DNA of 64,000 bases, from positions 6,046,001 through 6,110,000 of the forward strand of contig NZ_CP099760.1 of NCBI RefSeq assembly GCF_040760005.1. Direction: 5' to 3'. A program made the translations under genes and the position numbers. The stretch is from Pseudomonas sp. stari2 (GTDB taxonomy: Bacteria; Pseudomonadota; Gammaproteobacteria; Pseudomonadales; Pseudomonadaceae). Below the pieces are notes generated by a model. It was not told the DNA's origin and ran no database searches. It worked only from the letters and a program-made list of their open reading frames with translations. Of this stretch, positions 10,911-20,229 are shown one piece after another (within the stretch, counting starts at the first letter, position 1; each line of letters begins with the position of its first letter).

Positions 10911-12083
10911 ATGAACAGCCGTTTCAAGGCCTGGCGTCACCCACTCATCGCGACCCTGCCGCTGCTGGCAATCCTTGCCGGCTGCACCGGGGGCGACAGT
11001 GCCAAGCCGAAAACCCACGCACTGGCCACTTACTCCAGCGCCACCTGGGAAGCCCTGCCTGCGGTTTCCGACAACGATCTGGTGGCCGGTTTCGGTTCGT
11101 GGCGCAGCGCCTGCACCCGGCTCAAGGCTGACCCGATCTGGGGCGCCACCTGCGCGGCGGCCGCCAATGTGCCGCAAAGCGCGGGCGACATCCGCAGCTT
11201 CCTCAAGCAACACCTCGACGTCTTCGGTCTGCGTGCCGAGCACGACAATCCCAACGGTCTGATCACCGGCTACTACGAACCGGTCTACCCCGGCAGCCTG
11301 ACGCAAACAGCAACCGCCAACGTGCCGGTGTACGGCGTGCCCGAGGACATGATCATCGTGTCCCTGGACAGCATTTACCCGGAGTTGAAAGGCAAGCGTC
11401 TGCGCGGACGCCTCGAAGGCCGGGTGCTCAAACCTTACGACGACGCCGCGACCATCGAGAGCAAAGGCGTCAAGGCGCCCGTGGTGGCATGGCTGACCGA
11501 TCCGATGAACCTGCAATTCCTGCAGATCCAGGGTTCAGGGCGGATTCAGACCGATGACGGCCGGCAACTGCGCATCGCCTACGCCGACCAGAACGGTCAT
11601 CCGTATCGACCGATCGGCCGCTGGCTGGTGGAACAGGGCGAGCTGAAGAAAGAAGACGTGACCATGGGCGCAATCAGCAACTGGGCCAAGGCCAATCCAT
11701 CGCGCATTCCGGAGTTGCTGGGCAGCAACCCGAGCTATGTATTCTTCACCCGCAACCCGGACAGCAACGAAGGCCCGCGAGGCTCGTTGAATGTGCCGCT
11801 GACCGCCGGTTACAGTGCGGCGGTGGATCGCAAGGTGATTCCGTTGGGCAGCCTGTTGTGGCTGTCGACCACCCGCCCTGACGGCACGGCGCTGGTACGC
11901 CCGGTGGCAGCGCAGGACACCGGCGGCGCGATTGCCGGCGAGGTTCGTGCGGATCTGTTCTGGGGCACCGGCGATGCTGCCGGGCAACTGGCCGGTGACA
12001 TGAAGCAGCAGGGGCAGATCTGGATGCTCTGGCCAAAAGGTGCGGCATTGCCGCAAGTGCCGCAAGTGGCCGACAAGCAGTAA
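10911..12083 (+). CDS. mltA: Membrane-bound lytic murein transglycosylase A
   Basis: Cleaves peptidoglycan glycan strands to give 1,6-anhydromuramoyl products at the outer membrane. It has 390 residues from the ATG at 10911, which gives a proper lipoprotein signal (LPLLAILAGCTGG). The reading frame extends to 10863 upstream, but that start would bury the signal peptide. MltA-family features are GYYEPVYPGS, LQFLQIQGSGRI and the C-terminal 3D domain with AAQDTGGAIAGEVRADLFWG, holding the catalytic aspartate region. It is monocistronic with a strong terminator. Confidence 0.95.
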   Translation: MNSRFKAWRHPLIATLPLLAILAGCTGGDSAKPKTHALATYSSATWEALPAVSDNDLVAGFGSWRSACTRLKADPIWGATCAAAANVPQSAGDIRSFLKQHLDVFGLRAEHDNPNGLITGYYEPVYPGSLTQTATANVPVYGVPEDMIIVSLDSIYPELKGKRLRGRLEGRVLKPYDDAATIESKGVKAPVVAWLTDPMNLQFLQIQGSGRIQTDDGRQLRIAYADQNGHPYRPIGRWLVEQGELKKEDVTMGAISNWAKANPSRIPELLGSNPSYVFFTRNPDSNEGPRGSLNVPLTAGYSAAVDRKVIPLGSLLWLSTTRPDGTALVRPVAAQDTGGAIAGEVRADLFWGTGDAAGQLAGDMKQQGQIWMLWPKGAALPQVPQVADKQ

Positions 12084-12092
12084 GCGAAACAC

Positions 12093-12127
12093 AAAAAATC
12101 GCAGGCCTCGTCAGCCTGCGATTTTTT
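12093..12127 (+). terminator. Intrinsic terminator after mltA
   Basis: AAAAAATCGCAGGC pairs with GCCTGCGATTTTTT around a 7-nt loop. A-tracts on one side and T-tracts on the other make it usable from both strands, which suits the convergent MAPEG gene that ends at 12133. Confidence 0.92.
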
Positions 12128-12132
12128 CAGCT

Positions 12133-12516
12133 TCAGACCGAAACGAAGAAGAAACTGGCAATCAGCCCCATCCCGACAAACCACACCAGCGACCGCAGAA
12201 TCGCCCAGTCCGCCAGATAGCAGATGATGTAGAGCAGACGACTGGTGATGAACAGCACCGCCAGCACATTGACCGTCACCAACTGCGCTGTGCCCACCAG
12301 ATGCGCGACGATCACCGCCGCCGCAAATGCCGGCGTCACTTCAAAACTGTTCAGTTGCGCCGCATGGGCCCGTCGGGCCAATCCGTTCAGGCTTTCGAGA
12401 AAGTCCCGAGGATCGTGATTATCGCTCAGCCGATAACCACCGACAGCCTTGGCCACGCCCGTGCACACATAGGGCAGAAAAATCGCAATAAAAACGCACC
12501 ACAGAGCCACCGTCAT
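12133..12516 (-). CDS. MAPEG-family membrane protein
   Basis: 127 residues with four predicted membrane helices (about 3-20, 60-80, 80-97 and 105-125) and the MAPEG-family signature RAHAAQLNSFEVTPAFAAAV in the second quarter. Eukaryotic MAPEG proteins act in eicosanoid and glutathione metabolism. The bacterial substrates are mostly unknown. The ATG at 12516 has an AAGGACGG site. The EamA transporter gene lies 35 bp upstream on the same strand, so the two may be co-transcribed. Confidence 0.86.
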   Translation of the reverse strand: MTVALWCVFIAIFLPYVCTGVAKAVGGYRLSDNHDPRDFLESLNGLARRAHAAQLNSFEVTPAFAAAVIVAHLVGTAQLVTVNVLAVLFITSRLLYIICYLADWAILRSLVWFVGMGLIASFFFVSV

Positions 12517-12551
12517 AACGCCGTCCTTCTTCAGTTTTTAGAGTTGGCGGG

Positions 12552-13385
12552 TCAGAACTTCATCACCAGCATGCCGATCAGCACCAGCCCACAGGCTAAG
12601 AGCCGTGGCCGGCCGAAAGGTTCTTTCAGGTAACGCATGCCGAACAGCACCACCAGAATCACGCTGATTTCACGCAACGCCGCCGCTTCGGCAATCGACC
12701 CCAGTTGCATCGCCCACAGCACCAGAGCGTAGCTGAACAACACGCAGAACCCGACCGCCAGCCCCAGCTTCCATTGTTCACGCCAGAACTGCAGGAACGC
12801 CGGCCGCCTGGCGACCCACGCCAGCATCGGGAACGGCCAGGCGCTGAGCAGCGTGACCCAGACCAGGTAATCCAGCGGATGCGACCAGCGCCGCAAGGCC
12901 TGGCCATCTATGTAGGTGTAGCAGCCGATGCACAACCCGATCAGCGCCACCACCGGCAACATCGACCATGGCAGGTGTTTCCCGCCACCGCCCTGCCAGA
13001 GCAGGCAGGCCATGCCCAGCGGGATCAGCATGATTCCGAAGATCTGCTGGTTGGTCAGCACTTCACCGGCGAAGATCAGGGTCAGCGCCAGTACCACCAG
13101 TGGCGACAATCCGCGCATCAACGGATAGACCAGCCCCAGGTCGCCGACCCGATAGGCCTGGATCAGCAGGTAGCGATAAAGCAACTCGAACGCCGCCGAC
13201 GCCAGAATCCACGGCCAGATTTCCTGCGGCGGCAGCCTGATGAAAGGAAAGGCCAGCGCGACAAACAACAGCGCCACGGTGTCCATGCAGGCCACCACCA
13301 GCAACCGCTCGGCGCTGAACTTGATCAGGGTATTCCACGCGGCGTGCAACAGCGCCGCCACCAACACCAGAGCTGTCGCCAGCAC
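12552..13385 (-). CDS. EamA/DMT-family transporter
   Basis: 277 residues, nearly all hydrophobic, forming about ten membrane helices in two EamA repeats, the drug/metabolite transporter architecture. PLMRGLSPLVVLALTLIFAG in the first repeat and a second-repeat ending (MRYLKEPFGRPRLLACGLVL) are typical of the family. The start is GTG at 13385, supported by GAAGGAG seven bases upstream. The substrate cannot be read from sequence. Upstream, 13386-13624 is a 239-bp divergent intergenic region towards the antiporter gene, with a small CACAATTGTG palindrome at 13532-13541 and no gene. Confidence 0.85.
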   Translation of the reverse strand: MLATALVLVAALLHAAWNTLIKFSAERLLVVACMDTVALLFVALAFPFIRLPPQEIWPWILASAAFELLYRYLLIQAYRVGDLGLVYPLMRGLSPLVVLALTLIFAGEVLTNQQIFGIMLIPLGMACLLWQGGGGKHLPWSMLPVVALIGLCIGCYTYIDGQALRRWSHPLDYLVWVTLLSAWPFPMLAWVARRPAFLQFWREQWKLGLAVGFCVLFSYALVLWAMQLGSIAEAAALREISVILVVLFGMRYLKEPFGRPRLLACGLVLIGMLVMKF

Positions 13386-13624
13386 GTGTCACTCCTTCAT
13401 TCTTGTTATTGAACCCGAGCCATTTGATCAGGTCTTTGCTTCGCGGTGTGTCAGGCGCTGTTTATACGTCAAGCGACCTCGCCACACCCGGTTGAGCACA
13501 GACCAATGCCAAAAAAATCCTGCCCGGGCCACACAATTGTGCCCCCACAGGGTGTCTACCCATCCAACCCTTGCGCCCATGAACAGGCGCGCTGTCTTTT
13601 CACCCCCCATCCAAAGGACCCCGG

Positions 13625-14890
13625 ATGCTTGAACTTGTCGCCGCTTTCATCTGCCTCACCACCCTCCTCACTTTCGTGAATTTCCGCTTCATCGGTTTGC
13701 CTCCGACCATCGGCGTGATGGTTACCGCACTGATGTTTTCCCTGTTGCTGCAAGGCCTGAGCCTACTGGGTTATCCCGGCCTGGAAGAGCGCGTACAGCA
13801 ACTGATCGGCCAGATCGACTTCGGTGATCTGCTGATGAACTGGATGCTGTCGTTCCTGCTGTTCGCCGGTGCCTTGCACGTCAACCTGAACGACCTGCGC
13901 AGCTATCGCTGGCCCATCGGCCTGCTGGCGACCTTCGGCGTACTGATCGCCACCGCCGTGATCGGCAGCCTCGCCTACTACATCTTCGCCCTGTTCGGCT
14001 GGCACGTGAGCTTCCTCTACTGCCTGTTGTTCGGCGCACTGATTTCCCCGACCGACCCGATCGCGGTGCTCGGCGTGTTGCGTACAGCCAACGCCTCGAA
14101 GCCGTTGAAGACCACCATCGTCGGCGAATCGCTGTTCAACGACGGCACTGCCGTGGTGGTGTTCACCGTGTTGCTGGGCATCGCGCAACTGGGCGAAACC
14201 CCGACCATCGGCGCCACCGCCATGCTGTTTGCCCATGAAGCCATCGGCGGCGTGCTGTTCGGCGGGCTGATCGGTTATCTGGTGTACCTGATGATCAAGA
14301 GCATCGAGCAGCACCAGATCGAAGTCATGCTGACCTTGGCGCTGGTCATCGGCGGCTCGGCGATGGCCACCGAGCTGCACGTCTCGGCGCCGATTGCGAT
14401 GGTGGTCGCCGGTCTGATCATCGGCAACCTCGGCCGCAACCTGGCGATGAACGACATGACGCGTAAATACCTGGACGGTTTCTGGGAGTTGCTCGACGAC
14501 ATGCTCAACGCCCTGCTGTTCGCGCTGATCGGCATGGAGCTGTTGCTGCTGCCGTTCAACTGGCTGCACGTGGCGGCCGCAAGCCTGCTGGCGCTGGCGA
14601 TTCTGTTGTCGCGTCTGCTCACCGTGGCCCCGGCCATCGTTCTGTTGCGGCGCTGGCGCACGGTGCCGCGCGGCACCATCCGGATCCTGACCTGGGGCGG
14701 TTTGCGTGGCGGTGTTTCGGTGGCCTTGGCACTGGCCCTGCCATTGGGCCCGGAGCGCGATCTGTTACTGAGCATCACCTACATCGTGGTGCTGTCGTCG
14801 ATCCTGCTGCAGGGTCTGACCATCGGCAAACTGGTCAAGCACGCCACCCGTGATGAGCCGTCAGCCACTGTCGAATCTGCGCACCATTGA
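13625..14890 (+). CDS. Na+/H+ antiporter of the CPA1 family
   Basis: 421 residues with about 12 membrane helices. The family motif FGALISPTDPIAVLGVLRTA and the following VGESLFNDGTAVVVFTVLLG carry the acidic residues (the ND pair in FNDG) used for cation/proton exchange in CPA1/NhaP proteins. The late LTWGGLRGGVSVALALALP is also characteristic. It acts in the inner membrane in sodium or pH homeostasis. The ATG at 13625 follows AAAGGACC. It ends immediately beside the convergent FNT-family gene, with no spare base between the stop codons. Confidence 0.93.
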   Translation: MLELVAAFICLTTLLTFVNFRFIGLPPTIGVMVTALMFSLLLQGLSLLGYPGLEERVQQLIGQIDFGDLLMNWMLSFLLFAGALHVNLNDLRSYRWPIGLLATFGVLIATAVIGSLAYYIFALFGWHVSFLYCLLFGALISPTDPIAVLGVLRTANASKPLKTTIVGESLFNDGTAVVVFTVLLGIAQLGETPTIGATAMLFAHEAIGGVLFGGLIGYLVYLMIKSIEQHQIEVMLTLALVIGGSAMATELHVSAPIAMVVAGLIIGNLGRNLAMNDMTRKYLDGFWELLDDMLNALLFALIGMELLLLPFNWLHVAAASLLALAILLSRLLTVAPAIVLLRRWRTVPRGTIRILTWGGLRGGVSVALALALPLGPERDLLLSITYIVVLSSILLQGLTIGKLVKHATRDEPSATVESAHH

Positions 14891-15778
14891 TCATTTCTTG
14901 ATCTGCTGCGGATCGGGCTTTTCCGCCTGATCCGCAGACTCCTTGGGTTTGCCGCTTTCGCTGCGGATCTGCGCATGGCTGATCAGGGCGAAGATGAAAC
15001 TGCCGCCGATGATGTTCCCCGCCAGGGTCGGCCCGGCAAACACCGCCCAGAAATCACTCCACGGCAATTCGCCGGCAAACACCAGATACGACACCTCCGC
15101 CGAACCCACCACGATGTGCGTGAAGTCGCCCAGCGCCATGAGGTAGGTGATGAGGATAATGATCCACATCTTCGCGCTCTCCATGGACGGGATCATCCAG
15201 ACCATGGTGGCGATCATCCAGCCGGAAACGATGCCCTTGGCGAACATCTGGCTCGCGTGGTTTTCCATGACCTTGCGACCGATTTCGAGGAAAGCGGCGT
15301 CGGTCTTGCTGTCGAAGATCGGCAGTTCGAGCATCACGTACGCCACCAGAATCGTCCCGCACAGGTTGCCGAACAGCACCACCGTCCAGAGCCGGATCAG
15401 GCGGCCGAAATTGCCGAGCGTCGGTTTGGTCATGACCGGCAGAACAGCGGTCAGGGTGTTTTCGGTGAACAGTTGCTGACGGGCGAGGATCACCGCGAGG
15501 AAACCGGCGCAGTAGCCGAAGCTGGCGATCACCTTGAACTCGTCACCCTCGGGCAGACGGGAATTGAGCAGGCCCATGCCCATCAGCGACAGGCCCATGG
15601 TCAGCCCGGCCGCCAACGCCGACCACCACAACGCGGCGATGCTGCGCTCAAGTTCCTGATCGCCCTGTTTGCGGATGATTTCATGCAGGACCGCCGCCCG
15701 GGGCGGCTGGTTTTTCTCGACTTCGTGTTGTTCCTTGGCCGAGAGGTCGGGGGTCTTGCCGTCTGTTGGCGTGGTCAT
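14891..15778 (-). CDS. Formate/nitrite transporter (FNT) family protein, YfdC-like
   Basis: 295 residues: a charged N-terminal arm of about 45 residues, six membrane helices, and a polar Lys/Glu/Pro tail. The core has FNT-type features (GLTMGLSLMGMGLL, then RQQLFTENTLTAVLPVM) and the second-half equivalents (MALGDFTHIVVGSAEVSYLV, GPTLAGNIIGGSFIFAL). The long N-terminal tail and the HIV segment resemble the YfdC branch rather than FocA or NirC. The transported anion is not determined. No strong ribosome-binding site is seen before the ATG at 15778. It is convergent with the antiporter. Confidence 0.86.
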   Translation of the reverse strand: MTTPTDGKTPDLSAKEQHEVEKNQPPRAAVLHEIIRKQGDQELERSIAALWWSALAAGLTMGLSLMGMGLLNSRLPEGDEFKVIASFGYCAGFLAVILARQQLFTENTLTAVLPVMTKPTLGNFGRLIRLWTVVLFGNLCGTILVAYVMLELPIFDSKTDAAFLEIGRKVMENHASQMFAKGIVSGWMIATMVWMIPSMESAKMWIIILITYLMALGDFTHIVVGSAEVSYLVFAGELPWSDFWAVFAGPTLAGNIIGGSFIFALISHAQIRSESGKPKESADQAEKPDPQQIKK

Positions 15779-15851
15779 GGCGAGAAACCGGTGGCGGGGT
15801 CATAAAGCTACGACACGCGCCGCTCGGTTTCCGTTCTGTGGGATGCGCCGA

Positions 15852-16259
15852 TTACTCGGTAACGGGCACGTCATCCTTGAACTGGTCTTTGACGTACTTG
15901 ATTTCGGTCCGCCCGTGCGGCGCCGGCAGGCCGTCTTCACCGAGGTTGACGAAGACCATCTTCTCGACGGTCAGGATGCTCTTGCGAGTGATCTTGTTGC
16001 GCACTTCACAGGTCAGGGTGATCGAGGTGCGGCCGAACTCGGTAGCGGTGATGCCCAGTTCGATGATGTCGCCCTGGCGCGAGGCGCTGACGAAGTTGAT
16101 CTCGGAAATGTACTTGGTCACCACACGCTGGTTGCCCAGTTGAACGATGGCGTAGATCGCCGCTTCTTCGTCGATCCAGCGCAGCAGGCTGCCGCCGAAC
16201 AGGGTGCCGTTGGGGTTGAGGTCTTCGGGTTTTACCCACTTGCGGGTGTGGAAATTCAT
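15852..16259 (-). CDS. Hotdog-fold acyl-CoA thioesterase
   Basis: 135 residues with the hotdog thioesterase pattern: NPNGTLFGGSLLRWIDEEAA (the central helix with the catalytic Asp), QRVVTKYISEINFVSASRQGDIIEL and VEKMVFVNL. It hydrolyses acyl-CoA thioesters in the cytoplasm, with specificity unknown (YciA/BACH-type family). I start at the ATG at 16259 because the AGGAG at 16265-16269 is five bases away. The GTG two codons further upstream overlaps that site. It is a single gene, divergent from ahcY. Confidence 0.88.
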   Translation of the reverse strand: MNFHTRKWVKPEDLNPNGTLFGGSLLRWIDEEAAIYAIVQLGNQRVVTKYISEINFVSASRQGDIIELGITATEFGRTSITLTCEVRNKITRKSILTVEKMVFVNLGEDGLPAPHGRTEIKYVKDQFKDDVPVTE

Positions 16260-16378
16260 CTTCACTCCTGAGCGTCTTGCCGAATGATGGCGCCATCTTG
16301 GCAGACTGAGCGGTCATGCTCCATGAGGGTTCTACTATGGTCGCTATTAGCGATCTTCATCTGGCCGACAGAAACCCT

Positions 16379-16406
16379 TTGGAAGATCAGTCTAGACGGC
16401 TATAAT
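16379..16406 (+). promoter_or_regulatory. Sigma-70-type promoter of ahcY
   Basis: A perfect -10 hexamer TATAAT at 16401-16406 is preceded, after a 16-bp spacer, by TTGGAA at 16379-16384 (four of six matches to TTGACA). It lies 53 bp upstream of the riboswitch aptamer, so the transcript would carry the whole aptamer. Confidence 0.8.
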
Positions 16407-16428
16407 CGCCCCCGTTTCAAAACGGTAA

Positions 16429-17988
<1,560 letters not shown>

Positions 17989-17998
17989 GACAAGAGCA

Positions 17999-18166
17999 GC
18001 TGCGAGCTACAAGCTTCAAGCGGCAAGCAAGGTCAAAAGCCGGACTTGCCGTACGAAGCTTGAGAGCTCTGCCCCTATTTCAAAACAGTTTCAGGCAGCA
18101 GGTTTCACGCACGAGAGTTCAGCGCACCTCCGCTTCTTTCGCAGCGTGTAGCTTGCCGCTCGTAAC
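17999..18166. repeat. Degenerate REP-like repeat cluster between ahcY and metF
   Basis: Three related copies of an AGCTTGCCGCTTGAAGCTTG-like unit are seen: 18005-18031 (GAGCTACAAGCTTCAAGCGG, then CAAGC), an inverted imperfect copy at about 18046-18070 (CTTGCCGTACGAAGCTTGAG) and a partial copy at 18149-18166 (GTAGCTTGCCGCTCGTAA). This short-repeat type is common between Pseudomonas genes. It fills most of the 192-bp ahcY-metF gap. Confidence 0.65.
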
Positions 18167-18180
18167 TGGAGGCTCCCTCC

Positions 18181-19026
18181 ATGTCCCAAGAACGCCGCTA
18201 CAGCTTCGAGTTCTTCCCGACCAAGACCGATGCTGGGCATGAAAAACTGCTCGCCACTGCCCGTCAGCTGGCCACCTACAATCCTGACTTCTTTTCCTGC
18301 ACCTACGGCGCGGGCGGCTCGACCCGTGACCGCACGCTGAACACCGTGCTGCAGCTGGAAAGCGAAGTCAAAGTACCCGCCGCCCCGCACCTGTCGTGCG
18401 TCGGCGACAGCAAGGACGACTTGCGCGGCCTGCTGAACGAGTACAAGGCTGCCGGCATCAAGCGCATCGTTGCCCTGCGTGGCGACCTGCCGTCCGGCAT
18501 GGGCATGACCAGCGGTGAGCTGCGTCACGCCAATGAGCTGGTTGAGTTCATTCGTGAAGAAACCGGCAATCATTTCCACATCGAAGTCGCCGCTTACCCG
18601 GAGATGCATCCGCAAGCGCGCAACTACGAAGACGATCTCGCCAATTTCGTGCGCAAGGCCCGTGCCGGTGCCGACAGCGCGATCACCCAGTACTTCTTCA
18701 ACGCCGACAGCTACTTCTACTTCGTCGACCGTTTGCAGGCGCTGGGCGTGGACATTCCGGTCGTGCCGGGGATCATGCCGATCACCAACTACAGCAAACT
18801 CGCGCGTTTCTCCGATGCCTGCGGTGCGGAAATCCCGCGCTGGATCCGCAAGCAGCTGGAAGCCTACGGCGATGACAGCCAAAGCATTCAGCGCTTTGGC
18901 GAACAGGTCGTCACCGAGATGTGCGAACGCCTGCTGCAGGGCGGCGCGCCTGGCCTGCACTTCTATTCCATGAACCAGGCCGAACCGAGCCTGGCGATCT
19001 GGAACAACCTGAAGTTGCCACGCTGA
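18181..19026 (+). CDS. metF: Methylenetetrahydrofolate reductase
   Basis: Reduces 5,10-methylene-THF to 5-methyl-THF, the methyl donor for methionine synthesis. 281 residues, normal for the bacterial FAD enzyme. The N-terminus RRYSFEFFPTKTDAGHEKLL includes the conserved catalytic-site glutamate (EFFP), followed by FFSCTYGAGGSTRDRT, the FAD-binding region RIVALRGDLP, and AAYPEMHPQA and TQYFFNADSYFYFVDR. The ATG at 18181 is preceded by CTGGAGG. A hairpin terminator follows. Confidence 0.97.
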   Translation: MSQERRYSFEFFPTKTDAGHEKLLATARQLATYNPDFFSCTYGAGGSTRDRTLNTVLQLESEVKVPAAPHLSCVGDSKDDLRGLLNEYKAAGIKRIVALRGDLPSGMGMTSGELRHANELVEFIREETGNHFHIEVAAYPEMHPQARNYEDDLANFVRKARAGADSAITQYFFNADSYFYFVDRLQALGVDIPVVPGIMPITNYSKLARFSDACGAEIPRWIRKQLEAYGDDSQSIQRFGEQVVTEMCERLLQGGAPGLHFYSMNQAEPSLAIWNNLKLPR

Positions 19027-19068
19027 TACCGCTGTACGTCTCAAGCTGAAGACGTCATGCAACAACAG

Positions 19069-19125
19069 AAGATCGCAAGTTTCGACAGCTCCTGTGGGGG
19101 TGTCGCAACTGCGATCTTTTGCTTT
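19069..19125 (+). terminator. Probable terminator after metF
   Basis: AAGATCGCAAGTTTCGAC can pair imperfectly with GTCGCAACTGCGATCTT around a GC-rich loop, followed by TTGCTTTT. The stem starts about 45 bp after the metF stop codon. Confidence 0.6.
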
Positions 19126-19194
19126 TAAGGCCCGAAACAGAGCTTCTGCTGCCAGTTTCTGGCTCTTTGGCGTTTCTCGTCGTAATCTCAAGTC

Positions 19195-20007
19195 ATGCCT
19201 TTGATCACGCAGTTATTCGCCGTGCTGGTTTTTGCTTGCCTGAGCTTTGCGGCTCGAGGCGAGAAGCTGCGTATCGTCACCGAACCGTGGGCGCCGTACG
19301 TGTATGAAGCCGATGGCAAGAAGCTCGGCCTGGACTACGAAACCACTGCCATCGTTTTCAAGCGCCTTGGAATCGATGTCGAGTGGCAGTTCCTGCCATG
19401 GAAGCGCTGTCTGTCGATGCTCGAAACCGGGCAGGCCGACGGTGCGCTGGACATCTTTCACAGCGACGAACGCGACGCCACCCTGCTCTACCCGAGCGAA
19501 CCGCTGTCGGACGTCGAGTTCGTGATGTTCTACGCCAACGACCGACCGCACCCTTTTCGCAGCCTTGAAGACCTCAAGGGCCTGACCATCGGCACCTCGC
19601 CGGGTTATCTGTATAGCCCGGACTTCAGCGAATCGACCCTGTTCAACCGGGAACCGGCCCCGACCCACGAAGCCAATTTCGGCAAACTGGTGCGCGGGCG
19701 CATCGACCTGCTGATAACCGATCGCCGTGTGGGTCAGCATTTGCTTGATGAACTGAATATCCGCGATCAGATCACTGAAAACCCCACCGTCATCAGCCGT
19801 CAGAGCCAGTTTTTGGCCGTTCGGCGCAACGCAGGGATGGATTTGCTGGTGCAGCGCTTCGGCGCCGAACTCAAGCGTTTCAAGCGCGAACCGGCCTATG
19901 CAGAGCTGAGCGCGCGCTACGGTGCAGCCCCGGTTTCGGAAAAACCCTTGAGCAGCGCCACCGCCAGCGGCAAAACCGTTGAGCAGCAGGAAAGGGGCGC
20001 ACAGTGA
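19195..20007 (+). CDS. Periplasmic solute-binding protein (amino-acid type, SBP family 3)
   Basis: 270 residues: a signal peptide (MPLITQLFAVLVFACLSFAA), then a family 3 binding-protein fold with LRIVTEPWAPYVYEADGKKL, LGLDYETTAIVFKRLGI, GALDIFHSDERDATLLYPSE and LKGLTIGTSPGYLYSPDF. No permease or ATPase gene is adjacent, so it is an orphan binding protein. It could serve a distant ABC transporter or act as a sensor or stress protein. The C-terminal 25 residues are polar and low complexity. No clear Shine-Dalgarno is visible before the ATG. The specific ligand is unknown. Confidence 0.85.
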   Translation: MPLITQLFAVLVFACLSFAARGEKLRIVTEPWAPYVYEADGKKLGLDYETTAIVFKRLGIDVEWQFLPWKRCLSMLETGQADGALDIFHSDERDATLLYPSEPLSDVEFVMFYANDRPHPFRSLEDLKGLTIGTSPGYLYSPDFSESTLFNREPAPTHEANFGKLVRGRIDLLITDRRVGQHLLDELNIRDQITENPTVISRQSQFLAVRRNAGMDLLVQRFGAELKRFKREPAYAELSARYGAAPVSEKPLSSATASGKTVEQQERGAQ

Positions 20008-20013
20008 TTGCTC

Positions 20014-20022
20014 TGTTATACT
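20014..20022 (+). promoter_or_regulatory. Extended -10 promoter candidate for the RhlE-type helicase gene
   Basis: TGTTATACT fits an extended -10 element (TGn followed by TATACT). It starts just after the stop of the upstream binding-protein gene and would give an untranslated leader of roughly 200 nt before the helicase ATG. No good -35 is visible. Confidence 0.5.
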
Positions 20023-20229
20023 CCGGCGTTCCCGCCAGGCTCACGCCCGGACGCCCGGAACCGTTACAGGCCTCCCGACCCGCTACAGCGCAGCTTTTCA
20101 GCCCGCGCGAGCGCTCCGGACGTGCCTTCGGAACCGCAGCAGGACCGGACGGGATTGCGTCCTCTTAAACGCCATTCGCGCCAGGCAAGACTCCCATTGG
20201 GCCAAGCCCTAACTAAAACAGGATTACTC

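Noticed and set aside
13532..13541. CACAATTGTG palindrome between the EamA and antiporter genes as an operator
   Set aside because: A 10-bp palindrome can occur by chance, and no regulator or second copy was found; it is mentioned only in passing.
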